This document shows positions 1 through 8,042 of a stretch of DNA of 64,000 bases, one piece after another. Numbering within the stretch: the first letter of the stretch is position 1; each line of letters opens with the position of its first letter. A program made the position numbers and the translations under genes. The stretch comes from Opitutia bacterium (GTDB lineage Bacteria > Verrucomicrobiota > Verrucomicrobiia > Opitutales > Opitutaceae): contig JACPIT010000007.1 in the NCBI GenBank assembly GCA_016187945.1, positions 62,001 to 126,000 of the forward strand, given 5' to 3'. The notes under the pieces are model-generated. The model did no database searches, was not told the DNA's origin, and saw only the letters and a program-made list of their open reading frames with translations.

Positions 1-1
1 G

Positions 2-1516
2 GGAACACCCGGGGCGCAGATGCTCGGCCGTCCGCAGCCGCTCGCGAATCTCGCCTCGCACTTCGCCGACGAGTCGAGCGGCTGGACCTTCAACCGTCGC
101 GGAATGGTCGCGGGCTGGTCGGACATCTGGGAGCCGGCGGGACTGGATTCCGGCGAGACTTTCGAGCCGTGGCATTGGCGCGCGTTTCGATTTGTCGGGC
201 TGGAAATCACCACCGGCGATGCGCCGCTGTCGCTCCGGTCGCTGCGGCATCGTTTCACCGCGTATCCGTATCGCATCGTGGGCGAGTTCACGTGCTCCGA
301 TCCACGACTCGAAAAAATCTGGCACGTCGCGCTGCACACGATGCGCCTCTGTTCGCACGAAACCTTCGAGGACTGTCCGCACTACGAGCAGATGCAGTAT
401 GCGGGCGACACGATGATCACCTCGAAAATCGCCATGCTGACGACGGGCGACTACGCGCTGAGCCGGCAGGCGCTGTTTCAGTTCGACTGGTCGCGGCTGC
501 CGGAAGGGCTGACGCAGAGCCGCTATCCGTCGCGATTGCTGCAAGTGATTCCGTCGTGGTCGCTGCACTGGATCACGAACGTGCGCGACTACCTCTACTG
601 CAGCGGCGACGCGGCGACCGTGCGCGAGCTGTTGCCGGGTGCGCTGGCGGTGCTCGACTGGTTTCGCCAGCACGCGGACCCGAGCGGACTGCCGGCGGCG
701 CTGCCTTTCTGGAACATCACGGATTGGTGTCCGTGGTGGCCGCGCGGTGTCGTGCCCGGCGCCGGCGAAGGACCGACGTGCATTATTTCCGCGCAATACA
801 TCCGCGCGCTCGATGAAGTGGCCGATCTCGCTCGTGCCCTCGACGACGAGACGCGTGGCAGTTCACTGCGTGCCGAGGCCGATGCATTGCGCGCGCGCCT
901 GCACGAGCGTTTCTGGTCGGAGGAGGAAGGGCTCTACTTCGACCGGCCCGGCGGCCCCGAGGTCAGCCAATACGGCAACGCCTGGGCGATCCTCTGCGGC
1001 GCGGCGGGCTCGAGCGAGCGGGCGCGGATTTTGCGACGATTTCCCCAAGACCTGCAGCTCGCTCCGGGATCGTTCTTCTGCTGGCACGCCGTATTCGAGG
1101 CGCTGGAAATCGCCGGCGCCTACGATCGCATGTCGGACTTCCTCGGCCCGTGGCACGAGATGATCGACCTCGGGCTCGACACCTTTGCAGAGGAAAACAG
1201 TTTCTGGCGCTCGCTCTGTCACGCGTGGAGCGCGCACCCCGCGCTGGAGTTTCTCGGTCGTGTGCTCGGCGTCGCTCCGCTCGCGCCCGGCTTCGCGTGC
1301 GTGGAAATCGCTCCGCATCGCTGCGGACTCGCGCACGCCCGCGGACGGGTGTGCACGCCGCGCGGTCTGATCGAAGTGCACTGGCGCACCGAGGAAAACC
1401 GATTCGTGATCGAGGGTGGAGTGCCCGCCGCGACACCGACGATCGTGCGCCTGCCCGATGGTTCGCGGCACGAACTGCCGGGCGGGTCGTTCAAACTGGA
1501 GTGTCGTCTCGCGTGA
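2..1516 (+). CDS. Alpha-L-rhamnosidase-like (GH78-type) glycosidase, 3' part
   Basis: The reading frame is open to the left edge of the window, so the true start and probably the N-terminal beta-sandwich domains lie outside; the ATG at 20 is unlikely to be the start. Counting from that ATG, an (alpha/alpha)6 catalytic domain follows. Its hallmark is an ETFEDCPHYEQMQYAGD stretch at residues 114-130, matching the GH78 block around the general-acid glutamate, here E123. A second block near residue 390 (TFAEE, then CHAWSAHP) is typical of the family's general-base region. A short C-terminal beta domain follows. GH78 enzymes release terminal L-rhamnose from plant polysaccharides and glycosides. 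No signal peptide can be judged because the N-terminus is missing. The next gene starts within this stop codon, so the two are co-transcribed. The substrate is inferred only from the family. Confidence 0.85.
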   Translation, partial: GTPGAQMLGRPQPLANLASHFADESSGWTFNRRGMVAGWSDIWEPAGLDSGETFEPWHWRAFRFVGLEITTGDAPLSLRSLRHRFTAYPYRIVGEFTCSDPRLEKIWHVALHTMRLCSHETFEDCPHYEQMQYAGDTMITSKIAMLTTGDYALSRQALFQFDWSRLPEGLTQSRYPSRLLQVIPSWSLHWITNVRDYLYCSGDAATVRELLPGALAVLDWFRQHADPSGLPAALPFWNITDWCPWWPRGVVPGAGEGPTCIISAQYIRALDEVADLARALDDETRGSSLRAEADALRARLHERFWSEEEGLYFDRPGGPEVSQYGNAWAILCGAAGSSERARILRRFPQDLQLAPGSFFCWHAVFEALEIAGAYDRMSDFLGPWHEMIDLGLDTFAEENSFWRSLCHAWSAHPALEFLGRVLGVAPLAPGFACVEIAPHRCGLAHARGRVCTPRGLIEVHWRTEENRFVIEGGVPAATPTIVRLPDGSRHELPGGSFKLECRLA

Positions 1517-2364
1517 GCACCGCTTTGCAATTCACCGCGGCCGGCGAGAGCGCCATGGAGTTGCGCCACGAGGGGCGGCCCTTGTTGCGCTACGTTTTTT
1601 CCGCGGAGACGCCGAGCGACGAGGCAACGCGGCCTTACGCGCACCCGGTCTGCACGCTCGCGGGTGCGGAGCTGACTAATTTTCGCCCCAACGACCACCG
1701 CTGGCATCACGGCCTGAGCTTCACGATCAATCGCGTCGCCGAATGGAACTTCTGGGGCGGTCCGACTTACCGCAAAGCCGACGGCTACCGCTGGCGCGGC
1801 GATCACGGCACTCAGCGTCACGTTGCTTGGCGCGAATGCAGCGCCACGCGCCTCGTGCAATCCCTCGAATGGCTCAGCGGGGCAGGGGAACTGCTCTTGC
1901 GCGAACGCCGCACGCTCACCCCCGCGATCGATTCCTCCTCGGTGTGGTCGCTGCGCTGGCAGGCGGAACTCGAAAACGCGAGCGGGCGCGTGCTGCCGCT
2001 CGGGAATTGCGCTTCGCAGGAGCAACTCGTCGGTTCCCACTACACCGGGCTGCAATTTCGCGGCGCGCGCGATTTGCTCGACGAGCATGGCGATGCCGCG
2101 ATCGGCGTCTTCGCCGAAAGCGGCGCGGCGGACGAAGCGGCCGTCCACGGCGTCGCCGCAAACGGGATCGAGTGGCGCGGACAGAAGGACGGTTCGCAGC
2201 GCCGGATCGCGATCCGCTTCGCGAATAACGCCGGCCCGCTCCACTGGTTCGTGCGGCGCGGCAATCCGCTCGTCGCTTTCCCGTTTCAATTCGACCGCGA
2301 CCTGCCGCTCGCGCCGGGCGATGCGTTGTCGATCGATCACACGCTGACGTTCTCGGATCTATGA
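1513..2364 (+). CDS. DUF6807 (PmoA-like) family protein
   Basis: A 283-residue protein of the DUF6807 family, whose members are often labelled PmoA-like. They are abundant in sugar-degradation loci of Verrucomicrobiota, Planctomycetota and Bacteroidota. Visible family marks are a YAHPVCTLAG stretch near residue 55, DHRWHHGLSF near residue 73 and a WNFWGGPTY block shortly after. The rest looks like an all-beta fold rich in aromatic residues. I chose the GTG at 1513 because it overlaps the upstream TGA (GTGA) and keeps the full N-terminal strand; an internal ATG at 1555 would trim 14 residues. No signal peptide is seen, so it is probably cytoplasmic. The biochemical role of the family is not established. 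The tight coupling to the rhamnosidase-like gene suggests handling of a released sugar or its oxidised form. The next gene overlaps it by four bases. Confidence 0.8.
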   Translation: MSTALQFTAAGESAMELRHEGRPLLRYVFSAETPSDEATRPYAHPVCTLAGAELTNFRPNDHRWHHGLSFTINRVAEWNFWGGPTYRKADGYRWRGDHGTQRHVAWRECSATRLVQSLEWLSGAGELLLRERRTLTPAIDSSSVWSLRWQAELENASGRVLPLGNCASQEQLVGSHYTGLQFRGARDLLDEHGDAAIGVFAESGAADEAAVHGVAANGIEWRGQKDGSQRRIAIRFANNAGPLHWFVRRGNPLVAFPFQFDRDLPLAPGDALSIDHTLTFSDL

Positions 2365-3644
2365 CCGTGCCTCGGAAAACTTTTCTTCGGCAGATCGGTT
2401 GGGGAACGCTCGGCGTCGCGCTTGCGGGAGACCGACTCGCGGCGGCGATGACGAGCGAAGCGAAACTCCCCGTCTTCGAGCCGAGTCGCAGCGACCAGTT
2501 TTGGCGCGCCGTGCGGGGGCAATACGAACTCGCGGCGGACCTGACCTATTTGAACACCGGCGGGCTTGGGCCCTCGCCGCGCGTCGTCGGTGAAGCCTTC
2601 GCGTCGACGACTCGATCGCTGCAAGGGCGCCTCGACACCGGGCACGCGTTGTTCGACGAAGCGCGTCGGGTGGTGGCGGATTTTTTCGGCGCCGCTCCGG
2701 ATGAAGTTTGTTTCACGCGCAACACCACCGAGGGCAACTCGATCGTCGCGGCGGGACTCGACCTGCGCGCGGGCGACGAAGTGATTCTCGAGTCGCACGC
2801 GCACCCGGGCGGTTCGTTGCCCTGGCTCAATCAAGCGAAACGGCGCGGGATCGCCGTGAAGGTCTTCGAGCCCGATCCGTCCTCGCCGACGGGAAATCTC
2901 GAGCGGATACGCGCGCTCATCCGCTCGCGCACGCGCGCCGTTCAGGTCAGCCACGTCACGGCGCCGACGGGAATCCTGATGCCCGTGCGCGAGATCGCGG
3001 CGCTCGCGCGCGAGCAATCGATCTGGTTTCACGTCGACGGCGCGCAGTCGTCCGGGATGGTGCCGTTCAGTTTGCGCGAGATCGGGTGCGATTCGTTCGC
3101 GACGAGCGGCCACAAGTGGCTCGGCGGTCCTCGCGAAACCGGCGTGCTGTTCATCCGCCGCGAGCGCAACGACGAGGTGTCGCCGGCGCATGTGGGCGCC
3201 TATTCGAGCTGCGACTTCGATTTCGACGGGCGGCTCACCTACGCGGACGGCGCGCGCCGTCACGAATACGGCACGCGCAACGCCGCGTCGGTGGTCGCGC
3301 TTGCGGCGGCGATACGCTTTCAACAAGAGGTCGGCCGGACGCGCGTCGCCGATTGTGGCGCCAGTCTCGCGCAACGGGTGCAGGCCGGTCTGGCGCCGAT
3401 CCGCGGCGTCGAGATTCTCACGCCCGCGTCGCCGCAGATGCGCGCCGCGATGACGACGTTCGCCGTTCCGGGAGTTGAGGCGGCGCGGCTTTTCGGCTAC
3501 CTGATGGAGCACCACGCTCTGCGTTGCCGCCCGGTGACCGAAACCGGTCTTCAGGCGGTGCGCGTTTCCACGCATGTTTTCAACACTCCGGCAGAGTGCG
3601 ACCGCTTGATCGCTGCCGTGCGCGATTTCGTGCGCGCCACGTGA
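2361..3644 (+). CDS. Class V aminotransferase-fold PLP enzyme, exported-looking
   Basis: A 427-residue fold-type I PLP enzyme of the class V aminotransferase/cysteine desulfurase/isopenicillin N epimerase family. The cofactor lysine is K252 in a TSGHKWLGG motif, and the pyridine-nitrogen aspartate is D226 in HVDGAQS. An N-terminal TRNTTEGNS stretch (about 119-127) fits the phosphate-binding region. The first 30 residues look like a weak Tat or Sec leader: PRKTFLRQ followed by a hydrophobic stretch ending in AAAM. The Tat pair is RK rather than RR, so export is uncertain, but a folded PLP enzyme with a Tat-like leader has parallels in this phylum. The ATG overlaps the upstream stop (ATGA), so it belongs to the operon. 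I cannot tell aminotransferase, epimerase or lyase activity from sequence. No cysteine-desulfurase active-site loop stands out. Confidence 0.85.
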   Translation: MTVPRKTFLRQIGWGTLGVALAGDRLAAAMTSEAKLPVFEPSRSDQFWRAVRGQYELAADLTYLNTGGLGPSPRVVGEAFASTTRSLQGRLDTGHALFDEARRVVADFFGAAPDEVCFTRNTTEGNSIVAAGLDLRAGDEVILESHAHPGGSLPWLNQAKRRGIAVKVFEPDPSSPTGNLERIRALIRSRTRAVQVSHVTAPTGILMPVREIAALAREQSIWFHVDGAQSSGMVPFSLREIGCDSFATSGHKWLGGPRETGVLFIRRERNDEVSPAHVGAYSSCDFDFDGRLTYADGARRHEYGTRNAASVVALAAAIRFQQEVGRTRVADCGASLAQRVQAGLAPIRGVEILTPASPQMRAAMTTFAVPGVEAARLFGYLMEHHALRCRPVTETGLQAVRVSTHVFNTPAECDRLIAAVRDFVRAT

Positions 3645-3651
3645 ATCTTCG

Positions 3652-4692
3652 ATGCCCATGAAATTCGGAATCATCCCGCCACGTGCGTTCGCCTTCTGTT
3701 CGGCGCTGCTGGGGCTCGCCGTCGGCGCGGTCGCCGCGTCGCCGACGCACGACCTCTACGTCTGCGCCGCGATCAACAACTCGGCGCGGGTCATGGGCTC
3801 GCGCAGCGAAAGCGCCACCGGCATCTTTCGCCGCAACGACGACGGCAGTTTTTCGCACCTCGGGCTGAATTATCCGCTGATGATTTCGCTGGCCTTCGAT
3901 CCGCGCGACCCGCGGCGCCTCTACGTCGCGTGTCTCAGCGGAATCTTGCGGACGTTGGACGGTGGCGAAACCTGGCGACTGGTGACGGGTTGGAACGAAA
4001 CCGAACCGAAATCCGTGGCCGTCGACCCGCACGCGCCCGACATCGTTTACGCGGGACTGCCGGACGGGTTCATCGTTTCGCACGATGAAGGGCTCACTTG
4101 GAGCCGGGCCGAGAGCGGTCTGCCTGCGCGCGGCAAATACACGCAAACCATCGCGGTCGACCGCGCGCGTGCCGGGCGCGTCCTCGCCGGGTGCGAGACG
4201 GGAATCTATCTCACCGAGGACGGCGCGAGGTCGTGGCGGCGCGTCTTCGCGACGACCGACACGGTCGACGACATCCAGCAATCGCCGCACGACCCGCAAC
4301 TGTGGCTCGCGGTCACGCAGAGCGCGGGCGCGCTGTGCTCGCGCGACGGTGGCGCGACGTGGGAGCGCATCGGCGGCATCCCCACCGAGAAGGCGCTCTA
4401 CAACCTCGCCTTCGACGCCACCAACTCGCAGCGCCTCGCGATCGCGAGTTGGACCTACGGAATCCTCGTCAGCGAGGACGGCGGGCGGACGTGGACGGAG
4501 CGCAACGCCGGCTTGCCCGACCAACATCGCGTGTGGCGCACGGCGATCGATCCCGACACCGGGCGACTCTACGCGGCCGTGCACGAGAAAGCGCTCTATG
4601 CGTCGGACGATTTCGGTCGGACGTGGCGCATCGCCGGGCTCGAAGGCTCGGTGATCCAGAGCTTCACCTTCGTGCGGAGGAGCGACCGATGA
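3652..4692 (+). CDS. Secreted Asp-box (BNR) beta-propeller protein
   Basis: A 346-residue protein with a hydrophobic leader (about residues 7-30, ending VAASPTH) followed by a repeat-built beta-propeller. At least six Asp-box-type repeats of form DGGxTW can be read: DGGETW, DEGLTW, DGARSW, DGGATW, DGGRTW and DFGRTW. Asp-boxes occur in sialidases, sortilin/VPS10 proteins and photosystem-stability-factor-like proteins. They are structural, so no enzyme activity follows from them. The sialidase RIP motif and arginine triad are not evident, so I do not call a sialidase. Start choice is between ATG 3652 and ATG 3658; both give a leader. The gene sits 7 bases after the PLP enzyme and overlaps the next ATG by four bases, so it is part of the same operon and probably acts in the periplasm or outside the cell. 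Confidence 0.78.
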   Translation: MPMKFGIIPPRAFAFCSALLGLAVGAVAASPTHDLYVCAAINNSARVMGSRSESATGIFRRNDDGSFSHLGLNYPLMISLAFDPRDPRRLYVACLSGILRTLDGGETWRLVTGWNETEPKSVAVDPHAPDIVYAGLPDGFIVSHDEGLTWSRAESGLPARGKYTQTIAVDRARAGRVLAGCETGIYLTEDGARSWRRVFATTDTVDDIQQSPHDPQLWLAVTQSAGALCSRDGGATWERIGGIPTEKALYNLAFDATNSQRLAIASWTYGILVSEDGGRTWTERNAGLPDQHRVWRTAIDPDTGRLYAAVHEKALYASDDFGRTWRIAGLEGSVIQSFTFVRRSDR

Positions 4693-6602
4693 AACGCGTT
4701 TTGCTTTTTCTCGCCTTCGCCGCCGGTGCGGCTGCGGTCGCGTTCGCTCAGCCGTCGACGACCGCGCCGATGCCGAAGCCGCCGCGCGATTTCCGGGTCG
4801 ATGCGCGGCGCGCGGCCTATCTCGGCCGCGTGCACGAAGTGCTGCAATGGTATGCCGACTCGGCGAAGCCCGGCCAACCGGAGACGCTCGGCACCGGCCA
4901 GATCGCCGCGAAGCTCGCGCTCCGGCAGGACGCGGCGGCGTTGTCGGCGCGCGTGGTCGAGTTGATGAGCGGGCCGCAAAGCCAGGACATGTTCTGGATG
5001 TTTCCCTGGACGGCGATTTCCTATCTCGGGCGCGACCAGCTCACGCCGGCGGCGAAGGACGCGATCCGCCGCGCGTGGCGCACGTATTTCCCGATGCGCG
5101 GCGACACGGAGAATCACTGGGCGATGTATTACACCTCGCTCTATTTGATGTGCGAACTGTATCCCGACGACCCGGCCGAGAGTTGGTTCAACGGCAAAAG
5201 TTCCGCCGAGAACCGCGCTGAAGCGAAGGACTATCTCGTGCACTGGATGGACCTCGCGACGACGGTGGGGCAGGGCGAGTTCAACCCGACGCACTACATC
5301 GGCGAGTATGCGATCCCGATGCTCTACCTCGCGACGTGGGCGCGCGACCCGGAGATGAAAATCCGCGGCCACATGATGCTCGACTGGCTGATGGCCGATC
5401 ACGCGGCGAATACGTTGAACGGCATTCTGCGCGGCCCGAACGCCCGCACCGACGACACCTCCGTCGTCGAGCGGTGGCTCGCGCTCGCGTCGTATTTTAG
5501 CTGGACGATGTTCGGCAATACGCCGCCGCCGCCGAACTACGGCGGGTTCGGAATCTTCTTCGCCGTCGCTGCGGAGAACTACGAGTTGCCGGAAGTCATT
5601 TACCGCATCGCCCTGGATCGCGAGCACGACTACGTGCAGCGCGACCTGAAACGCACGCGCCGCCGCTGGCGTTACAGCGACGAACTCTTCGCGCCGGTCT
5701 GCAAGACCAACTATCTCCGACGCGACTACGCGGTCGGCTCCTACCAAGGCGGCTTGAGCGATCCGATCCAGGCGCACGTGTGGGATGTGACCTGGGCCGT
5801 GCCCGATCCGCGCGGCGTGCACAACACGATGTTTTCCGTGCATCCGTTTTCGTCGGGACGCGTCATGCAGATGTATTTCACGGAGCTGCCGGACGCGATG
5901 ATCGACTCCCTCGCGAGCCAGGGAAAACCATCCTACGACGTGCCGGACAAGATTCTCGGCGGCTCGCCTTACGAGCGCGTCTTTCAGGATTTCGACACCG
6001 TGATCGCGCTCTACGACATCGCGCCGGGGACGCGTTTCCCGCGCGTGAACGGATTCTTCTCGAAGGATCTGATCAATCTCACCGAGGACCGCTCCGGCTG
6101 GATCTTCGCGCAAGGCGGCAGCACCTTCCTCGCTTACCGGCCGCTCGCGCCGTATCACTGGGAACCGCGCCTCGGCTATCGCCAGTTGCCGTCGACCCAG
6201 GGCTACAAGTGGGAGCGCGTCGACCTCGCCAGCGAAGGCGACCGGTTGCTCGTCAGCCCGCATCTGAAAAACGGCACGATCGTGCAGGCGGCCAGCGCGA
6301 GCGAATTCCGCAGCTTCGAGGAATTCAAGGCGGCGATCGCCGCCTTGCCGCTCGAATTTTCGCTCGACCCGGTGCCGTCGGTAAAAATGAAAACGCTGCG
6401 CGGTCACGAGGTCGCGTTCACTTACGGCGCCGCGCCCATGGTGGACGGGCAGCCGGTGGACTACGCGAAATGGAAACTCTTCGAGGGGCCGCATCTCAAC
6501 GCAGAGAAGGGCTCGCGCAAACTGACGATCACGCACGGCCGGCTCGAACGCGTGCTCGATTTCAACACGCTCACGATCACCGATCGCGTGCGGCCCGAGT
6601 GA
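4689..6602 (+). CDS. Secreted alpha-toroid protein, polysaccharide lyase/heparinase-like (function unassigned)
   Basis: A 637-residue protein with a clear signal peptide (MKRVLLFL start, likely cleaved near AFAQ, residue 22). The N-terminal 330 residues are helix-rich with Trp/Tyr-rich segments such as ENHWAMYYTSLY (about 138-149), SWFNGKSS and NPTHYIGEYA. That pattern resembles alpha/alpha-toroid domains of heparinase-like and alginate-lyase-like polysaccharide lyases. The C-terminal 300 residues look like a beta-sandwich. Candidate catalytic His/Tyr residues are present in NHWAMYY and THYIGEY, but I could not match a specific PL family. The ATG at 4689 overlaps the upstream TGA. Its place among a rhamnosidase-like enzyme, a symporter and peptidases fits breakdown of a plant or algal polymer. 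It could also be a non-catalytic relative. Confidence 0.6.
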   Translation: MKRVLLFLAFAAGAAAVAFAQPSTTAPMPKPPRDFRVDARRAAYLGRVHEVLQWYADSAKPGQPETLGTGQIAAKLALRQDAAALSARVVELMSGPQSQDMFWMFPWTAISYLGRDQLTPAAKDAIRRAWRTYFPMRGDTENHWAMYYTSLYLMCELYPDDPAESWFNGKSSAENRAEAKDYLVHWMDLATTVGQGEFNPTHYIGEYAIPMLYLATWARDPEMKIRGHMMLDWLMADHAANTLNGILRGPNARTDDTSVVERWLALASYFSWTMFGNTPPPPNYGGFGIFFAVAAENYELPEVIYRIALDREHDYVQRDLKRTRRRWRYSDELFAPVCKTNYLRRDYAVGSYQGGLSDPIQAHVWDVTWAVPDPRGVHNTMFSVHPFSSGRVMQMYFTELPDAMIDSLASQGKPSYDVPDKILGGSPYERVFQDFDTVIALYDIAPGTRFPRVNGFFSKDLINLTEDRSGWIFAQGGSTFLAYRPLAPYHWEPRLGYRQLPSTQGYKWERVDLASEGDRLLVSPHLKNGTIVQAASASEFRSFEEFKAAIAALPLEFSLDPVPSVKMKTLRGHEVAFTYGAAPMVDGQPVDYAKWKLFEGPHLNAEKGSRKLTITHGRLERVLDFNTLTITDRVRPE

Positions 6603-6606
6603 AGCG

Positions 6607-7989
6607 ATGAGCATGCCGAGGTTTCCACGAATTTTTGCCGGCGTGTTGATGAGCGTCGCGGTCGCGCAGGCCGCCGAGCGGATCGACTTCGGCGCGTCGG
6701 GAAAAGCCGGTCACGCGATGCTCACTCGCCTGTGCGATGACTTCGGCGGACGTTTGGTCGGCACGGCGGCGAACCGTGGAGCGCTGGAACAACTCGCCTC
6801 GGAACTCCGCGCCCTCGGCTACGCGCCGACGCTGGAGCGATTCACGATGCCCGGTTGGGAGCGCGGCGACGATCGCGTCGAACTCGTCGCCCCGTTCGCG
6901 CGCCGCTTGCGCGTGGCGGCACTCGCGTATTCGCATCCGCACGCGGCTTTCGAGGCGGACCTCGTCGCGATCGGCGACGGACGCCCGGCGGATTATCCGG
7001 AGAACGTCGGCGGAAAGATTGCTCTGCTGAATCACTCGACGACGCTGCCCGTGCGGGAATTCGTGCGCACGGCCGCGGAGCGCGGATTGCGCGGCGTGCT
7101 GTTCGTCGATCGCGAGGCAGGCGGCCAGTTGCTCGCGCGCACGGGAAGTTTCGTCGGCGAATCGCTTCCGATCCCGGTGTATTCGATCACGCAGGAAGAG
7201 GGCGGATGGCTGCAACGTCTCCTCGCGCGCGGGAGGCCGGTGCGCGCGCGGATGGAGACACGCTCGCGTTGCGCGCCGGTCGAGACGGCGAACCTCGTCC
7301 TCCGAATCGCCGGCCGCTCGCCCGAGACGATCGTCGTCGGCGCGCATTTCGATAGTTGGGATCTCGGCCAAGGCGCGCTCGATAACGGTCTCGGCATCGC
7401 CCAGCTCTACGCGCTGGCGCACGCGCTTCGCGGACGCGAACCGGGGCGGACGATCGAGCTGATCTGGTTCAACGCCGAGGAGCTGGGACTGTGGGGCTCG
7501 CGTCACGCCGCCGAATCGCGGCGGGACGCGCCGATCGTGGCGATGCTCAACCTCGACATGGTCGGCGTGCCGATCGCGGTGAACGCTCTCGGCGACGCCT
7601 CGCTCGTGCCGTCGCTCGAGCGCTGGAACGCCGCCCGTGCGGCGAAGCTGCCGGTGGGGGTGCAGAACGTGAATTGGTTCGGCAGCGACCACACGTCGTT
7701 TCAACTCGAAGGCGTGCGTGCGATCACGTTCAACGCGTCGATCCCGCGCGAGTCGGTGCGTTACTATCACGATTTCGCCGACTCGATCGACAAACTGCCC
7801 GAGAAGATCGTCGCGGACTCCGCAGCGGTGATCGGCGAACTCGTCCTCGCCCTCGCTGACGGTCGCGAGCTGTCCGCGACAAGGCGCTCGCCGGAGGAGA
7901 CCGCGGCGCTGTTCACCGGTTTCGGACTCGAGCCGCGGATGCGCGGCGTCGGCTGGTGGCCGTTAGCGACCAAGCCGTCGGCGCGCTGA
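6607..7989 (+). CDS. Secreted M28-family zinc aminopeptidase with PA domain
   Basis: A 460-residue peptidase. Residues 1-22 form a signal peptide (ends VAQAAE). A PA-type insert domain occupies about 100-215, and the M28 catalytic domain about 225-440. The zinc-binding and catalytic residues are all readable: H247 (GAHFDSWD), D259 (GALDNG), E291/E292 (NAEELG), D317 (LNLDMVG) and H362 (GSDHTSF). M28 enzymes are co-catalytic dizinc aminopeptidases or carboxypeptidases acting outside the cytoplasm. The complete ligand set argues that it is active. It starts four bases after the preceding stop, in the same operon, and is followed by the symporter gene. It probably supplies amino acids from extracellular peptides; a role in trimming glycopeptides is only a guess. 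Confidence 0.92.
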   Translation: MSMPRFPRIFAGVLMSVAVAQAAERIDFGASGKAGHAMLTRLCDDFGGRLVGTAANRGALEQLASELRALGYAPTLERFTMPGWERGDDRVELVAPFARRLRVAALAYSHPHAAFEADLVAIGDGRPADYPENVGGKIALLNHSTTLPVREFVRTAAERGLRGVLFVDREAGGQLLARTGSFVGESLPIPVYSITQEEGGWLQRLLARGRPVRARMETRSRCAPVETANLVLRIAGRSPETIVVGAHFDSWDLGQGALDNGLGIAQLYALAHALRGREPGRTIELIWFNAEELGLWGSRHAAESRRDAPIVAMLNLDMVGVPIAVNALGDASLVPSLERWNAARAAKLPVGVQNVNWFGSDHTSFQLEGVRAITFNASIPRESVRYYHDFADSIDKLPEKIVADSAAVIGELVLALADGRELSATRRSPEETAALFTGFGLEPRMRGVGWWPLATKPSAR

Positions 7990-8042
7990 ACCTCGGATCA
8001 GCGCCGACAACACATCTTCAACCACCCCAAACTCGCCCCTGT

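Noticed and set aside
3652-4692. A sialidase, because of multiple Asp-boxes.
   Set aside because: The arginine triad and RIP motif of sialidases could not be found. Asp-boxes are structural and shared by many propeller proteins.
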